Positions 1 through 10,620 are shown, counted from the stretch's first letter. The stretch: DNA of 64,000 nucleotides from Polaribacter sp. L3A8 (GCF_009796785.1 NZ_CP047026.1:3950501-4014500), one strand, 5' to 3'. Numbers and translations are program-made. Notes: generated from the letters alone by a model not told the origin.

Positions 1-721
1 TATATAATAAGGTGGAGTCTTTTGTGAATAAAACTTCAGTAGGTTTTATTTCTGATACAAATGGTATGCCTTTGGTTGCTATAGATATGTCTTTAATTTT
101 TTGTTGGTTAAAAAGAGTGTTTTGTTTTAAATTAAAATAATTTTTTAAATATGATTTAGGGAAATTTTCATAACCTTTTACTTTTACTTGATTGATGATT
201 CTTTTGTTAGAAGGATTGATATTTAAATCAGCAAATAAAGTTTTGTCTTTAATTACTATATTTTGAAGCTGAACTTTAGAAAATGATTTACCTTCATCAT
301 CTAATGTTTTAGAAATTTTTAATAAACTAGTAGATAGTTTTTCAATAGGGATAGAAATAGTATTCCCTTTTAAATTTGACTTTTCGAAATAAATTTTAGA
401 AACGGAGTTTAATTTAATTACTGCCACATCTATTTTGTTGTTTAAATTATAAAAAACAATGTAATCTTTTTTTAAATTGACAATACTATCAATTGTATTT
501 GTAAAATAACCAGATTTTTTCAAGTACTCAGAAACTCTATCGATTTCTAAATTTAGAGTTTTGATTTTTTTGTGTTTCTTCTGATAATCTATTTTTTCTA
601 AAGCAATTATTTCTAATTTATCTTTAGACGTAATTTTTAAAGTGAAACCTTGTGCATATATTCCTTTAAAAGAAAATAAGATAAATAGAATTATTAAGTA
701 AAGATTCTTTTTTTTGTTCAA
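1..721 (-). CDS. Omp85/POTRA-type outer-membrane protein, 5' part only
   Basis: Partial gene running off the left edge; about 240 codons are visible. The N-terminus reads MNKKKNLYLIILFILFSF and ends its signal peptide near residue 22 (GIYAQ), so the protein is exported. Around residues 185-225 a stretch reading IINQVKVKGYENFPKSYL and LKQNTLFNQQKI is a typical POTRA repeat of the BamA/TamA/ShlB superfamily. The beta-barrel would lie outside the window. No ATG fits the signal peptide, so I chose TTG at 721 as start. It is divergent from rpsL. Family is fairly secure; the exact member (BamA, TamA or another Omp85) cannot be told from this part. Confidence 0.75.
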   Translation of the reverse strand, partial: MNKKKNLYLIILFILFSFKGIYAQGFTLKITSKDKLEIIALEKIDYQKKHKKIKTLNLEIDRVSEYLKKSGYFTNTIDSIVNLKKDYIVFYNLNNKIDVAVIKLNSVSKIYFEKSNLKGNTISIPIEKLSTSLLKISKTLDDEGKSFSKVQLQNIVIKDKTLFADLNINPSNKRIINQVKVKGYENFPKSYLKNYFNLKQNTLFNQQKIKDISIATKGIPFVSEIKPTEVLFTKDSTLLY

Positions 722-809
722 AATTGATATAATAGGTGTGTCAAATGTAAAAGAAAATCATAAAATTTAATCAAAAAATAAAGATTAAGAAAAAATAACT
801 TGCTGATAC

Positions 810-839
810 TTGAATAATTAGAAAATAATTGTACATTTG
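810..839 (+). promoter_or_regulatory. Promoter of the str operon (rpsL)
   Basis: TTG at 810-812, 19 bases, then TACATTTG at 832-839. This matches the Bacteroidota primary-sigma pattern TTG-N(17-23)-TAnnTTTG. A short hairpin (ACTCTT/AAGAGT) follows in the leader before the rpsL ATG. Confidence 0.7.
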
Positions 840-897
840 CGGACTCTTAAAAAAGAGTAAAGGTTTAATTATAAACGAAAAACAGTAATAATTTAGT

Positions 898-1272
898 ATG
901 CCAACTATTCAACAATTAGTTCGTAAAGGAAGAACCAAAATAACTAAGAAGAGTAAATCGGCTGCTTTGTCGTCTTGTCCTCAAAGACGTGGAGTTTGTA
1001 CTCGTGTTTATACTACAACACCAAAGAAACCTAATTCAGCAATGCGTAAAGTTGCCAGAGTTAGATTGACAAATGGTAATGAGATAAACGCATACATTCC
1101 AGGTGAAGGACATAACTTACAGGAGCACTCGATAGTATTAGTTAGAGGTGGAAGGGTAAAAGATTTACCAGGTGTTAAATATCACGTAGTACGTGGTGCA
1201 TTAGATACAGCAGGTGTTGAGGGGAGAACCCAGAGACGTTCAAAGTATGGTGCAAAACGCCCAAAGAAGTAA
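898..1272 (+). CDS. rpsL: 30S ribosomal protein uS12
   Basis: Decoding-centre protein of the small subunit, 124 residues, full family length. The [10 protein letters not shown] loop (residues 39-48) and [13 protein letters not shown] (84-96) are intact. Lys43 and Lys88, the classical streptomycin-resistance positions, carry the susceptible Lys. First gene of the str cluster. The 139-base spacer to rpsG, where S7 autoregulation acts in E. coli, shows no strong hairpin to me. Confidence 0.98.
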   Translation: MPTIQQLVRKGRTKITKKSKSAALSSCPQRRGVCTRVYTTTPKKPNSAMRKVARVRLTNGNEINAYIPGEGHNLQEHSIVLVRGGRVKDLPGVKYHVVRGALDTAGVEGRTQRRSKYGAKRPKK

Positions 1273-1411
1273 GAGTTACAAGTTAGAGGTTGTGAGCTTT
1301 TAAGGTTAATGTTTCTGTGTTTAAGGGGTTTTCTTAAATGTCGGGTTTTAAGCTTATGGTTAATAACTGAAGGTTAGTAACAAATTAATTAACTTTTTTA
1401 ATGTAAAAGAC

Positions 1412-1891
1412 ATGAGAAAAAGAGCAGCAAAAAAAAGAGTCTTATTACCGGATCCAAAATTTAACGATCAGTTAGTAACGCGTTTTGTGAATAACTTAAT
1501 GTGGAGCGGTAAGAAGTCTGTAGCGTTTAAAGTGTTCTATGACGCTTTAGAGTTAGTAGAAGAAAGAAAAGGAGAAGACGAAGAGAAATCGGCTTTAGAG
1601 ATTTGGAAAGATGGTTTGTCAAATGTAATGCCTCACGTAGAAGTAAGATCTCGTCGTGTTGGTGGTGCAACATTCCAAATACCAATGCAAATTAGACCAG
1701 ACCGTAAGGTGTCTATGGCTATTAAATGGATGATTTTGTATACTCGTAAGAGAAACGAAAAAACTATGGCACAGCGTTTAGCTGCTGAGATTTTAGCTGC
1801 GGCTAAAGAAGAAGGAGCTGCAGTTAAAAAACGTACTGACACACATAAGATGGCAGAAGCAAATAAAGCATTCTCACACTTCAGATTTTAA
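1412..1891 (+). CDS. rpsG: 30S ribosomal protein uS7
   Basis: Head-domain 16S rRNA binding protein, 159 residues. The N-terminal MRKRAAKKR basic tail, the [18 protein letters not shown] segment (about residues 21-38) and the VGGATFQIP strand (82-90) are diagnostic. Ends 5 bases before fusA, so co-transcribed with it. The ATG is preceded by A-rich sequence rather than a Shine-Dalgarno motif, the rule in this window. Confidence 0.98.
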   Translation: MRKRAAKKRVLLPDPKFNDQLVTRFVNNLMWSGKKSVAFKVFYDALELVEERKGEDEEKSALEIWKDGLSNVMPHVEVRSRRVGGATFQIPMQIRPDRKVSMAIKWMILYTRKRNEKTMAQRLAAEILAAAKEEGAAVKKRTDTHKMAEANKAFSHFRF

Positions 1892-1896
1892 TAGAA

Positions 1897-4014
1897 ATGG
1901 CTAGAGATTTAAAATATACAAGAAATATTGGTATTGCAGCGCATATTGATGCTGGTAAAACCACAACTACTGAACGTGTATTGTTTTATACAGGTGTTTC
2001 TCACAAGATTGGTGAGGTGCATGATGGAGCAGCTACGATGGACTGGATGGAGCAAGAGCAAGAAAGAGGTATTACAATTACTTCTGCTGCAACTACTTGT
2101 ACTTGGCAATTTCCAAAAGAAAATGCTGAAGTTCTTCCAGAGACTAAAGATTACCATTTTAATATTATTGATACTCCAGGTCACGTTGATTTTACTGTAG
2201 AAGTAAATAGATCATTACGTGTTTTGGATGGTTTAGTTTTCTTATTTTCTGCAGTTGATGGTGTTGAGCCTCAATCGGAAACTAACTGGAGACTTGCTGA
2301 TAACTATAAAGTGCCTCGTATCGGATTTGTTAATAAAATGGACCGTCAAGGATCTGATTTTATGATGGTTTGTGGTCAGGTAAAAACAATGTTAGGTTCT
2401 AATGCAGTGCCAATTGTTTTAAATATTGGTGATGAAGAGAACTTTAAAGGTATTGTAGATCTAGTTAAAAATAGAGCTATTATATGGCATGAAGAAGGAA
2501 TGGGAGCAACATTTGATGTTGTTGATATTCCTGAAGATTTAAAAGAAGAAGCTAAATTATTACGTGCTAATCTTATTGAAGAAGTAGCAAGTTATGATGA
2601 GAATCTTTTAGAGAAATTTATGGAAGATGAGAATTCTATTACAGAAGATGAAGTGCATGCTGCACTTAGAGCTGCTGTTATGGATATGGCTATCATTCCT
2701 ATGATTTGTGGTTCTGCGTTTAAAAACAAAGGTGTTCAGTTTCTTTTAGATGCTGTATGTCGTTACTTGCCTTCTCCGATGGATAAGGAAGGTATTGTTG
2801 GAATAAATCCAGATACTGAAGAAAAAGAATTACGTAAGCCAAATGTAGATGAACCTTTTGCTGCTTTAGCATTTAAAATTGCTACGGACCCTTTTGTTGG
2901 TCGTTTAGCATTTTTTAGAGCATATTCTGGTCGTTTAGATGCAGGTTCTTATGTTTTAAATAACCGTTCAGGTAAAAAGGAACGTATTTCTCGTATTTAT
3001 CAAATGCATGCGAATAAGCAAAATGCAATTGATTATATTGAAGCTGGAGATATTGGTGCTGCTGTAGGTTTTAAATCTATTAAAACAGGAGATACTTTAA
3101 CTGCTGAAAAATTCCCTCTTGTATTAGAGTCTATGGATTTTCCAGACCCAGTAATTGGTATAGCTGTAGAGCCTAAAACAAAAGCAGATGTAGATAAATT
3201 AGGTATCGGACTTGCTAAGTTAGCAGAAGAAGATCCTACTTTTACAGTGCGTTCAGATGAAGCTTCAGGACAGACTATTATTTCTGGAATGGGAGAGTTA
3301 CATTTAGATGTACTTGTAGATCGTTTAAAACGTGAGTTTAAGGTTGAAGTTAATCAAGGACAACCTCAGGTAGAATATAAAGAAGCAATCACTGCTGTAA
3401 CTGATCATAGAGAAGTTTATAAAAAGCAATCTGGTGGTCGTGGTAAATTTGCTGATATTGCATTTACTATTGGACCAGCTGATGAAGGTGTTCAAGGTTT
3501 ACAATTCGATTCTGTAATTAAAGGTGGTAATGTTCCTAGAGAATTTGTTCCTTCTGTAGAGAAAGGTTTCAGAGAAGCTATGAAGAATGGTCCTTTAGCA
3601 GGTTACGAAATGGATTCAATGAAAGTTACTTTAAGAGATGGATCTTTCCACGCAGTGGATTCTGATGCATTATCTTTTGAGTTAGCTGCAAGAATGGGGT
3701 ATAAAGCTTCTGCAAAATCTGCAAAAGCAAAAATCATGGAACCTTTAATGAAGGTTGAAGTGTTAACTCCTGAAGCTAACATGGGTGATATCGTTGGAGA
3801 TTTAAATAGAAGAAGAGGTCAGGTTAATGACATGAGTGATCGTGCTGGATCTAAAGTTGTAAAAGCAATTGTTCCTTTATCTGAGATGTTTGGATATGTA
3901 ACAGCTTTAAGAACGATGTCTTCTGGTAGAGCAACTTCTACTATGGAATTTTCACACTATGCAGAAACTCCTTCAAATGTATCTGAAGAAGTAATCGCAA
4001 AATCAAAAGGATAA
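1897..4014 (+). CDS. fusA: Elongation factor G
   Basis: Translocation GTPase, 705 residues, full length. P-loop AHIDAGKT at residues 15-22, switch [10 protein letters not shown] and NKMD for guanine recognition; domains II-V follow, ending with the usual domain IV/V sequence ([24 protein letters not shown]). Lies between rpsG and rpsJ as in the canonical str operon, but no tuf gene follows; tuf must be elsewhere. A housekeeping copy judging by its position. Confidence 0.98.
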   Translation: MARDLKYTRNIGIAAHIDAGKTTTTERVLFYTGVSHKIGEVHDGAATMDWMEQEQERGITITSAATTCTWQFPKENAEVLPETKDYHFNIIDTPGHVDFTVEVNRSLRVLDGLVFLFSAVDGVEPQSETNWRLADNYKVPRIGFVNKMDRQGSDFMMVCGQVKTMLGSNAVPIVLNIGDEENFKGIVDLVKNRAIIWHEEGMGATFDVVDIPEDLKEEAKLLRANLIEEVASYDENLLEKFMEDENSITEDEVHAALRAAVMDMAIIPMICGSAFKNKGVQFLLDAVCRYLPSPMDKEGIVGINPDTEEKELRKPNVDEPFAALAFKIATDPFVGRLAFFRAYSGRLDAGSYVLNNRSGKKERISRIYQMHANKQNAIDYIEAGDIGAAVGFKSIKTGDTLTAEKFPLVLESMDFPDPVIGIAVEPKTKADVDKLGIGLAKLAEEDPTFTVRSDEASGQTIISGMGELHLDVLVDRLKREFKVEVNQGQPQVEYKEAITAVTDHREVYKKQSGGRGKFADIAFTIGPADEGVQGLQFDSVIKGGNVPREFVPSVEKGFREAMKNGPLAGYEMDSMKVTLRDGSFHAVDSDALSFELAARMGYKASAKSAKAKIMEPLMKVEVLTPEANMGDIVGDLNRRRGQVNDMSDRAGSKVVKAIVPLSEMFGYVTALRTMSSGRATSTMEFSHYAETPSNVSEEVIAKSKG

Positions 4015-4033
4015 TCTACTTAATAATTACAAG

Positions 4034-4339
4034 ATGAGTCAAAAAATTAGAATTAAATTAAAGTCTTACGATTACAATTTAGTAGATAAATCTGCTGAAA
4101 AAATCGTAAAGACGGTAAAAAGTACTGGAGCTGTAGTAAACGGACCAATACCATTACCAACACATAAAAAGATTTTTACTGTATTACGTTCTCCACACGT
4201 AAACAAAAAATCTAGAGAGCAATTTCAATTAGCTTCATACAAAAGATTGTTAGATATCTATAGTTCTTCTTCGAAAACTATTGATGCTTTAATGAAACTT
4301 GAGTTGCCAAGCGGTGTAGAAGTTGAGATCAAAGTATAA
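4034..4339 (+). CDS. rpsJ: 30S ribosomal protein uS10
   Basis: 101 residues, full length; [20 protein letters not shown] at the N-terminus and the [20 protein letters not shown] loop are classical S10 (NusE). Here it is the last gene of the str transcription unit: 19 bases follow fusA, and a strong terminator hairpin begins 9 bases after its stop, separating it from rplC, with which it is co-transcribed in E. coli. Confidence 0.98.
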   Translation: MSQKIRIKLKSYDYNLVDKSAEKIVKTVKSTGAVVNGPIPLPTHKKIFTVLRSPHVNKKSREQFQLASYKRLLDIYSSSSKTIDALMKLELPSGVEVEIKV

Positions 4340-4348
4340 GTAAATATT

Positions 4349-4386
4349 AACTTTCGGTTTAATTTTGTTAAACCGAAAGTTTTTTA
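4349..4386 (+). terminator. Intrinsic terminator after rpsJ
   Basis: Perfect 14-bp stem: arm at 4349-4362 starting AACTTTCGG, 5-base loop TTTTG, complementary arm at 4368-4381, then a T run. The loop contains the -33 TTG of the next promoter. Confidence 0.85.
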
Positions 4387-4394
4387 TACTTTTG
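4365..4394 (+). promoter_or_regulatory. Promoter of the rplC (S10-type) operon
   Basis: TTG at 4365-4367, 19 bases, TACTTTTG at 4387-4394: an excellent match to the Bacteroidota consensus. The -33 box lies in the loop of the preceding terminator. Confidence 0.75.
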
Positions 4395-4441
4395 CAATCC
4401 GATTTATAGTCGGAACACTATTTTTTGAGTAAAATTGAAAA

Positions 4442-4501
4442 ATGGTAACATGTCCAGAGCGTTTCGCGAAGGAAAAACGGAAAAAACAAAATCAGCGTTG
4501 A
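4442..4501 (+). CDS. Possible 19-codon leader peptide upstream of rplC
   Basis: A small open frame in the rplC leader encodes MVTCPERFAKEKRKKQNQR. Its last codons form the left arm of the terminator-like hairpin at 4493-4523 and its stop (4499-4501) lies in the loop, the geometry expected if translation controls folding. No database family is known to me, and such a short frame can arise by chance, so this stays a suggestion. Confidence 0.3.
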   Translation: MVTCPERFAKEKRKKQNQR

Positions 4502-4523
4502 ATTTGTTTGCGCTGTTTTTTTT
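4493..4523 (+). terminator. Attenuator-like hairpin in the rplC leader
   Basis: CAGCG (4493-4497), a 13-base loop, CGCTG (4511-4515), then eight T (4516-4523). The stem is short, so termination is probably partial. It lies about 100 bases into the transcript and 98 bases before rplC, a position that suits autogenous or translational control. Confidence 0.5.
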
Positions 4524-4621
4524 GGTTGAAACTTAAAGGACGAGAATGAAACAATTGTTTCGAAAAAATAATTATTAATAGACGCGCTGGATAAATATCT
4601 ATCGTCTAAAATTTTAACTAA

Positions 4622-5239
4622 ATGTCTGGGTTAATAGGAAGAAAGATTGGAATGACCAGCTTATTTGATGAAAACGGGAAGAATATTCCTTGTACAGTAA
4701 TCGAAGCAGGTCCTTGCGTAGTTACCCAAGTCAGAACCGAAGAGGTTGACGGGTACACTGCGTTGCAACTTGGTTTCGATGACAAAAAGGCGAAGAGTTC
4801 TAACAAAGCGTTAGACGGTCACTTTAAAAAAGCTGGCACCACTGCTAAAAGAAAAGTCGTTGAATTTCAAGGGTTTGAAGAAGAGTATAAATTAGGAGAT
4901 TCTATCACAGTATCTCACTTTGAAGAAGGTGAGTTTGTTGATGTGTCTGGAGTTTCAAAAGGAAAGGGTTTCCAAGGTGTTGTAAAGCGTCATGGGTTTG
5001 CTGGTGTAGGTCAAGCTACTCACGGTCAGCATAACCGTTTAAGAGCTCCGGGTTCTATTGGTGCTGCATCTTATCCTGCAAGAGTGTTCAAAGGAATGCG
5101 TATGGCAGGTAGAATGGGTGGAGATAAAGTGAAAGTTCAAAACTTAAAAGTATTAAAAGTAGTTGCTGAAAAGAACTTACTTGTTGTTAAAGGAGCAATT
5201 CCTGGACACAAAAATGCTTTTGTAACTATTCAGAAATAA
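4622..5239 (+). CDS. rplC: 50S ribosomal protein uL3
   Basis: 205 residues; [19 protein letters not shown] at the N-terminus and the loop around [20 protein letters not shown] (about residues 128-147), which reaches toward the peptidyl transferase centre, are diagnostic. First gene after a separate promoter and a long structured leader. Its stop overlaps the rplD start (TAATG), so L3 and L4 are translationally coupled. Confidence 0.98.
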   Translation: MSGLIGRKIGMTSLFDENGKNIPCTVIEAGPCVVTQVRTEEVDGYTALQLGFDDKKAKSSNKALDGHFKKAGTTAKRKVVEFQGFEEEYKLGDSITVSHFEEGEFVDVSGVSKGKGFQGVVKRHGFAGVGQATHGQHNRLRAPGSIGAASYPARVFKGMRMAGRMGGDKVKVQNLKVLKVVAEKNLLVVKGAIPGHKNAFVTIQK

Positions 5240-5868
5240 TGAAAGTAGCTGTTTTAGATATTACAGGAAAAGATACAGGTAGACAAGTTGAACTTTCTAG
5301 CGATGTATTTGGTATTGAGCCTAATAATCATGCTATTTATTTAGATGTTAAGCAATACTTGGCGAATCAACGTCAAGGAACGCACAAGTCTAAAGAAAGA
5401 GCAGAAATTACAGGTTCTACAAGAAAGATAAAAAAACAAAAAGGTACTGGTACTGCAAGAGCAGGTTCTATCAAGTCTGGAGTTTTTAGAGGTGGTGGTC
5501 GTATGTTCGGTCCAAGACCAAGAGATTATTCTTTTAAATTGAATAAAAATTTAAAGCGTTTAGCACGTAAGTCTGCTTTAAGTATTCAAGCAAATGATAA
5601 GAATTTAGTAGTAATTGAAGATTTTAACTTTGAATCACCAAAGACTAAAAACTTTTTAGATGTTTTAAAAGCATTAGAATTAGAAACTAAAAAATCTTTA
5701 TTTGTGTTAAGTAATGAAAATGCGAATGTGTATTTATCATCACGTAACTTAAAAAAGGCTAAAGTTGTTAAAGCTTCAGAAATTAATACTTATGGTGTTT
5801 TAAATGCTAATAAAGTAGTAATTACAGAAAGTTCTTTAGAAGGAATTAATACAAACTTAAGTAAATAG
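5239..5868 (+). CDS. rplD: 50S ribosomal protein uL4
   Basis: 209 residues; the exit-tunnel loop [19 protein letters not shown] and the [15 protein letters not shown] motif are clear. In E. coli L4 represses its own operon through the leader, so it is the natural candidate for any control by the leader upstream of rplC here; that is inference. Starts inside the rplC stop codon. Confidence 0.97.
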   Translation: MKVAVLDITGKDTGRQVELSSDVFGIEPNNHAIYLDVKQYLANQRQGTHKSKERAEITGSTRKIKKQKGTGTARAGSIKSGVFRGGGRMFGPRPRDYSFKLNKNLKRLARKSALSIQANDKNLVVIEDFNFESPKTKNFLDVLKALELETKKSLFVLSNENANVYLSSRNLKKAKVVKASEINTYGVLNANKVVITESSLEGINTNLSK

Positions 5869-5876
5869 GGTTCATA

Positions 5877-6167
5877 ATGAGTATTTTAATAAAACCTATT
5901 ATCACGGAAAAAGCTACAAACGATAGTGAATTATATAATCGCTTTACGTTTGTTGTAGATAAAAAAGCTAATAAATTAGAAATTAAAGGTGCTGTTGAAA
6001 AAGCATACGGAGTTTCTATATTAAGCGTTAAAACTTTAAACTATCCAATTCAAAGAAATACTAAGTTTACTAAAAAAGGTTTAGTAACTGGTATTAAGAG
6101 TGGATACAAAAAGGCTATCGTTCAAGTAGCAGAAGGAGAAAGCATTGATTTTTATAACAATCTTTAA
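5877..6167 (+). CDS. rplW: 50S ribosomal protein uL23
   Basis: 96 residues, the normal compact bacterial form, beginning MSILIKPIITEKATNDSE. L23 sits at the tunnel exit and docks trigger factor and SRP. Follows rplD by 8 bases in the same transcription unit. Confidence 0.97.
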   Translation: MSILIKPIITEKATNDSELYNRFTFVVDKKANKLEIKGAVEKAYGVSILSVKTLNYPIQRNTKFTKKGLVTGIKSGYKKAIVQVAEGESIDFYNNL

Positions 6168-6179
6168 GAAAAGACAAAA

Positions 6180-7004
6180 ATGTCAGTTAGAAAATTAAAA
6201 CCAATAACACCAGGTCAGCGTTTTAGAGTTGTAAATGGGTTCGACACCATAACAACTGATAAGCCGGAGAAAAGTTTACTTGCTCCGAAAAAACGATCTG
6301 GAGGTCGAAACAGTCAGGGTAGAATGACAACTCGTAACATCGGGGGTGGTCATAAACAAAGATACCGTATTATCGATTTTAAAAGAGATAAAGCAGGTAT
6401 TCCCGCAACAGTTAAAACTATAGAGTACGATCCAAATCGTACAGCATTTATTGCTTTACTTAGTTATGCTGATGGAGAAAAGCGTTATGTAATAGCACAA
6501 AACGGTTTAACAGTAGGTCAAACAATTGTAGCAGGTAGTAGCATTGCGCCAGAAGTTGGTAATGCAATGCCATTAAGCGAAATTCCTTTAGGAACTACAA
6601 TTTCTTGTATAGAATTACGTCCAGGACAAGGAGCTGTTATGGCTCGTTCTGCAGGTTCTTTTGCTCAGTTAATGGCAAGAGATGGTAAGTACGCAACAGT
6701 TAAGTTACCTTCTGGTGAAACAAGATTAATCTTGTTAACTTGTTTAGCTACTATTGGTGTTGTATCTAATTCAGATCATCAATTACTAGTATCTGGTAAA
6801 GCAGGTAGAAGAAGATGGTTAGGTAGAAGACCTAGAGTTAATGCAGTAAGAATGAATCCTGTCGATCACCCAATGGGTGGTGGTGAAGGTCGTGCTTCTG
6901 GAGGTCATCCAAGATCTAGAAATGGTATTCCTGCTAAAGGATTTAAAACTAGATCTAAGACTAAAGCTAGTAATAAGTACATTATAGAACGTAGAAAGAA
7001 ATAA
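6180..7004 (+). CDS. rplB: 50S ribosomal protein uL2
   Basis: 274 residues, full length. Signatures include [17 protein letters not shown], the [19 protein letters not shown] region and the C-terminal [17 protein letters not shown] segment with the conserved His near the peptidyl transferase centre. No extension or deletion. Confidence 0.98.
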   Translation: MSVRKLKPITPGQRFRVVNGFDTITTDKPEKSLLAPKKRSGGRNSQGRMTTRNIGGGHKQRYRIIDFKRDKAGIPATVKTIEYDPNRTAFIALLSYADGEKRYVIAQNGLTVGQTIVAGSSIAPEVGNAMPLSEIPLGTTISCIELRPGQGAVMARSAGSFAQLMARDGKYATVKLPSGETRLILLTCLATIGVVSNSDHQLLVSGKAGRRRWLGRRPRVNAVRMNPVDHPMGGGEGRASGGHPRSRNGIPAKGFKTRSKTKASNKYIIERRKK

Positions 7005-7010
7005 TAAGTT

Positions 7011-7289
7011 ATGGCAAGATCATTAAAAAAAGGACCTTACGTTCACTATAAATTAGAGAAAAAAGTGTTAGCTAATGTAGAGGCTGGTAGCAAAACTGTA
7101 ATTAAAACTTGGTCTAGAGCAAGTATGATTACTCCAGATTTTGTTGGACAAACAATTGCTGTTCATAACGGACGTCAATTTGTACCAGTTTATGTAACAG
7201 AAAACATGGTAGGGCATAAATTAGGCGAATTTTCACCAACTCGTTCTTTTAGAGGACACGCTGGTGCAAAAAATAAAGGAAAAAAATAG
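7011..7289 (+). CDS. rpsS: 30S ribosomal protein uS19
   Basis: 92 residues, starting [19 protein letters not shown] and containing the [20 protein letters not shown] and [16 protein letters not shown] motifs. Forms the S13-S19 pair at the subunit head. Six bases after rplB. Confidence 0.98.
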   Translation: MARSLKKGPYVHYKLEKKVLANVEAGSKTVIKTWSRASMITPDFVGQTIAVHNGRQFVPVYVTENMVGHKLGEFSPTRSFRGHAGAKNKGKK

Positions 7290-7295
7290 TAGGAT

Positions 7296-7700
7296 ATGGG
7301 AGTTCGTAAAAAAAACATGGCAGATCAGTTAAAAGCAGATAGAAAGCAACGTGCTTTCGCGAAGCTTACTAACTGTCCTACATCACCGAGAAAAATGCGT
7401 TTAGTCGCAGATCAGATAAGAGGAGTAGAAGTTGAAAAAGCTTTACAAATCTTAAAGTTTAGCCCAAAAGAAGCTTCAATTAATTTAGAGAAATTGTTAT
7501 TGTCTGCAATTGCAAACTGGCAAGCTAAAAATGAAGATGCATCTATTGAAGAAGCTAAGTTGTTTGTAAAAACAATTTGCGTGGATAGCGCAGGAATGTT
7601 AAAGAGATTAAGACCAGCTCCACAAGGGCGTGCTCATAGAATTCGTAAGCGTTCTAATCACGTTACTTTAGAGTTAGGTAGTAAAAATTTAAGCAATTAA
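7296..7700 (+). CDS. rplV: 50S ribosomal protein uL22
   Basis: 134 residues. Core [20 protein letters not shown] and the tunnel hairpin [17 protein letters not shown] are typical. I keep the first ATG ([11 protein letters not shown]) because an N-terminal MGVRK form is, from memory, usual in flavobacterial L22; an internal ATG 7 codons later is possible. Confidence 0.96.
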   Translation: MGVRKKNMADQLKADRKQRAFAKLTNCPTSPRKMRLVADQIRGVEVEKALQILKFSPKEASINLEKLLLSAIANWQAKNEDASIEEAKLFVKTICVDSAGMLKRLRPAPQGRAHRIRKRSNHVTLELGSKNLSN

Positions 7701-7711
7701 TTAAAGTAGAA

Positions 7712-8437
7712 ATGGGACAAAAAACAAATCCAATAGGGAATCGTTTAGGAATCATCAGAGGTTGGGAATCTAACTGGTACGGTGGTAATGACTACGGAGA
7801 TAAATTAGCTGAAGATTTTAAAATAAGACAGTATGTTAATGCTAGATTATTTAAAGCAAGTGTTTCTAGAGTAATTATAGAGCGTACATTAAAACTTGTA
7901 ACCGTTACTATCACTACTGCACGTCCAGGTATCATTATTGGTAAAGGAGGTCAAGAGGTAGACAAGTTAAAAGAAGAGCTTAAAAAAATTACTGGTAAAG
8001 AAGTTCAAATTAATATTTTTGAAATTAAACGTCCAGAATTAGATGCAAAATTAGTTGCAGTTAGTGTTGCTCGTCAAATAGAAAATAGAATTTCTTACAA
8101 GAGAGCGACTAAGATGGCTATTCAGGCTACTATGCGTATGAACGCTGAAGGAATTAAAATTCAAATTTCAGGTCGTTTAAATGGAGCTGAAATGGCACGT
8201 TCAGAACATTATAAAGAAGGAAGAATTCCACTTTCTACTTTTAGAGCTGATATTGATTATGCACTTGTAGAAGCTCATACTCAATACGGAAGACTAGGTG
8301 TTAAAGTATGGATTATGAAGGGTGAGGTATATGGTAAAAGAGAATTGTCTCCATTAGTTGGTTTGTCTAAAAAACAAGGCGGTAATAAAGGTGGTGGTGA
8401 TAGATCTAAACGTCAACAACCTCGTAGAAGAAAATAA
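7712..8437 (+). CDS. rpsC: 30S ribosomal protein uS3
   Basis: 241 residues. KH domain with [18 protein letters not shown] (about residues 70-87), then the C-terminal S3 domain with the [20 protein letters not shown] and [20 protein letters not shown] motifs. A Lys/Arg-rich tail ([15 protein letters not shown]) closes the protein. Helps line the mRNA entry channel. Confidence 0.98.
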   Translation: MGQKTNPIGNRLGIIRGWESNWYGGNDYGDKLAEDFKIRQYVNARLFKASVSRVIIERTLKLVTVTITTARPGIIIGKGGQEVDKLKEELKKITGKEVQINIFEIKRPELDAKLVAVSVARQIENRISYKRATKMAIQATMRMNAEGIKIQISGRLNGAEMARSEHYKEGRIPLSTFRADIDYALVEAHTQYGRLGVKVWIMKGEVYGKRELSPLVGLSKKQGGNKGGGDRSKRQQPRRRK

Positions 8438-8459
8438 TTTTTAAAATTAGAAATTAAAA

Positions 8460-8891
8460 ATGTTACAGCCAAAAAGAGTAAAATACCGTAAGGTACAGAA
8501 GGCGAAAGGAAATATGACTGGTATTTCTGGTAGAGGAAATCAACTTTCTAATGGAATGTTTGGTATCAAATCTTTAGACCAGAACTTGTTAACTTCTCGT
8601 CAAATAGAAGCAGCTCGTATCGCGGCAACTCGTCATATGAAAAGAGAAGGTCAGTTATGGATTAAAGTTTTTCCAGACAAGCCTATCACTAAGAAACCTT
8701 TAGAGGTACGTATGGGGAAAGGGAAAGGAGCTCCAGATCATTTTGTTGCAGTTATTAAACCAGGTAGAATTTTGTTTGAAATTGGTGGAGTACCAATTGA
8801 TGTTGCAAAAGAAGCTTTACGTTTAGCAGCTCAGAAACTTCCAGTTAAAACGAAGTTTGTAGTAGCAAGAGATTTTGATATTAACGCATAA
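8460..8891 (+). CDS. rplP: 50S ribosomal protein uL16
   Basis: 143 residues, starting [36 protein letters not shown] and the [20 protein letters not shown] loop are typical of L16 at the A-site and central protuberance. Confidence 0.97.
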   Translation: MLQPKRVKYRKVQKAKGNMTGISGRGNQLSNGMFGIKSLDQNLLTSRQIEAARIAATRHMKREGQLWIKVFPDKPITKKPLEVRMGKGKGAPDHFVAVIKPGRILFEIGGVPIDVAKEALRLAAQKLPVKTKFVVARDFDINA

Positions 8892-8902
8892 TTCTAAATA
8901 AA

Positions 8903-9094
8903 ATGAAACAATCTGAAGTAAAAGAATTATCTATAGCTGATCTTAATGAGAAGCTTGGAGCGTTGCAAAAGAATTATACTGATCTTAAAATGGCTCACGC
9001 AATAACTCCTTTGGAGAATCCATTGCAATTGAGAGGATTAAGAAGAACTGTAGCAAGAATTGCAACAGAATTAACAAAAAGAGAATTACAATAA
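8903..9094 (+). CDS. rpmC: 50S ribosomal protein uL29
   Basis: 63 residues, two predicted helices with the ENPLQLRGLRRTVARIATEL signature near the C-terminus. Tunnel-exit neighbour of L23. Tight operon spacing with rplP and rpsQ. Confidence 0.96.
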   Translation: MKQSEVKELSIADLNEKLGALQKNYTDLKMAHAITPLENPLQLRGLRRTVARIATELTKRELQ

Positions 9095-9114
9095 TTCTAT
9101 AGTCAGTTTTAAAG

Positions 9115-9372
9115 ATGGAAAAAAGAAATCTTAGAAAAGAGAGAATTGGTGTTGTTTCTAGTAACAAAATGGAAAAATCTATTGTTGTTGCAGAAACTAA
9201 GAGAGTAAAGCACCCAATGTACGGTAAATTCGTATTAAAGACGAAAAAGTATGTTGCACACGACGAACAGAATGATTGCAACGAAGGAGATACTGTTAGG
9301 ATCATGGAAACAAGACCTATGAGTAAATCTAAACGTTGGAGATTAGTAGAAATCCTAGAAAGAGCTAAATAA
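9115..9372 (+). CDS. rpsQ: 30S ribosomal protein uS17
   Basis: 85 residues with the OB-fold sequence [20 protein letters not shown], the [20 protein letters not shown] strand and the terminal [16 protein letters not shown] motif. One base separates it from rplN. Confidence 0.97.
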   Translation: MEKRNLRKERIGVVSSNKMEKSIVVAETKRVKHPMYGKFVLKTKKYVAHDEQNDCNEGDTVRIMETRPMSKSKRWRLVEILERAK

Positions 9373-9373
9373 T

Positions 9374-9742
9374 ATGTTACAGACAGAATCAAGATTAAAA
9401 GTCGCAGATAACACTGGAGCAAAAGAAGTTTTAGTGATTAGAGTTTTAGGAGGAACAAGAAAACGTTACGCAAGTATTGGAGACAAGATTGTTGTAGCTG
9501 TTAAATCTGCAACTCCTAACGGAACTGTAAAAAAAGGTCAAGTATCTAGAGCAGTTGTTGTAAGAACGAAAAAAGAAGTAAGACGTAAAGACGGATCATA
9601 CATCAGATTTGATGATAACGCTTGTGTACTTTTAAATCCTACAGAGGAGATGAGAGGAACACGTGTTTTTGGCCCTGTTGCACGTGAGCTTCGTGAGAAA
9701 CAATTCATGAAAATAGTATCATTAGCACCTGAAGTGCTTTAA
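9374..9742 (+). CDS. rplN: 50S ribosomal protein uL14
   Basis: 122 residues, starting [20 protein letters not shown]; the [20 protein letters not shown] and [14 protein letters not shown] motifs are complete. No promoter is visible before it, so the S10-type and spc-type genes run on here as one unit. Confidence 0.98.
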   Translation: MLQTESRLKVADNTGAKEVLVIRVLGGTRKRYASIGDKIVVAVKSATPNGTVKKGQVSRAVVVRTKKEVRRKDGSYIRFDDNACVLLNPTEEMRGTRVFGPVARELREKQFMKIVSLAPEVL

Positions 9743-9754
9743 ATCATTAATAAG

Positions 9755-10057
9755 ATGAAGAAGTTCAAAATAAAATCAGGAGATACTGTAAAAGTAATTG
9801 CAGGAGATCATAAAGGATCTGAAGGTAAAGTTTTACAAATCATTAAAGATAAGGATAGAGTATTGGTAGAAGGTGTTAACTTAGTTTCTAAGCACACTAA
9901 ACCTAGTGCTCAAAACCCTCAAGGTGGTATTGTAAAGAAAGAAGCTTCACTTCACATATCTAACTTAATGTTAGTAGAAGATGGTGTAGCTGTGAGAGTA
10001 GGTTATAAGGTTGATGGAGATGCTAAAACTAGAGTCTCTAAAAAAACTAAAAAATAA
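9755..10057 (+). CDS. rplX: 50S ribosomal protein uL24
   Basis: 100 residues. KOW motif near residues 5-32 ([20 protein letters not shown]), then the loop with [20 protein letters not shown]. Early assembly protein of the large subunit. Confidence 0.97.
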   Translation: MKKFKIKSGDTVKVIAGDHKGSEGKVLQIIKDKDRVLVEGVNLVSKHTKPSAQNPQGGIVKKEASLHISNLMLVEDGVAVRVGYKVDGDAKTRVSKKTKK

Positions 10058-10065
10058 GAATAATC

Positions 10066-10617
10066 ATGAGTTACGTACCAAGATTAAAAGCAGAATACAA
10101 GGAAAGAGTTATAAGTGCTCTTACTGAAGAATTCAGTTATAAGAATGTAATGCAAGTGCCAAAATTAGAAAAAATTGTTGTTTCTAAAGGTGTTGGCGCT
10201 GCAATTGCAGATAAGAAATTAATAGATTATGCTTTAGAAGAGTTGACTAAAATTACTGGTCAAAAAGCGGTTTCTACAATGTCTAAAAAAGATATTGCTG
10301 CATTTAAATTACGTAAAGGGATGCCAATTGGTGTTAAAGTTACTTTACGTGGAGATAAAATGTACGAATTTTTAGACAGATTAGTTACAGCTTCTTTACC
10401 TCGTGTAAGAGACTTTAACGGTATAAAAGCTAATGGATTTGATGGAAGAGGTAATTACAATTTAGGTATTACTGAACAAATCATCTACCCAGAGATTAAT
10501 ATTGATCAAGTGAAGAAAATTAACGGTATGGATATTACTTTTGTAACATCTGCAGATACTGATAAGGAAGCGAAGTCATTATTAGGAGAATTAGGTTTAC
10601 CATTCAAAAAAAATTAA
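10066..10617 (+). CDS. rplE: 50S ribosomal protein uL5
   Basis: 183 residues, full length. [20 protein letters not shown] and the [20 protein letters not shown] motif are diagnostic. Binds 5S rRNA together with L18, encoded downstream at 12020. Confidence 0.98.
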   Translation: MSYVPRLKAEYKERVISALTEEFSYKNVMQVPKLEKIVVSKGVGAAIADKKLIDYALEELTKITGQKAVSTMSKKDIAAFKLRKGMPIGVKVTLRGDKMYEFLDRLVTASLPRVRDFNGIKANGFDGRGNYNLGITEQIIYPEINIDQVKKINGMDITFVTSADTDKEAKSLLGELGLPFKKN

Positions 10618-10620
10618 GAA

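Noticed and set aside
1273..1411. S7-type regulatory hairpin between rpsL and rpsG
   Set aside because: Only a 5-bp AGCTT/AAGCT pairing across a long loop was found, too weak to support.
8985..9422. 145-codon open frame on the minus strand over rpmC-rpsQ-rplN
   Set aside because: Lies wholly on three certain ribosomal protein genes; its hydrophobic Leu/Ile-rich product is what the antisense of AT-rich coding sequence gives.
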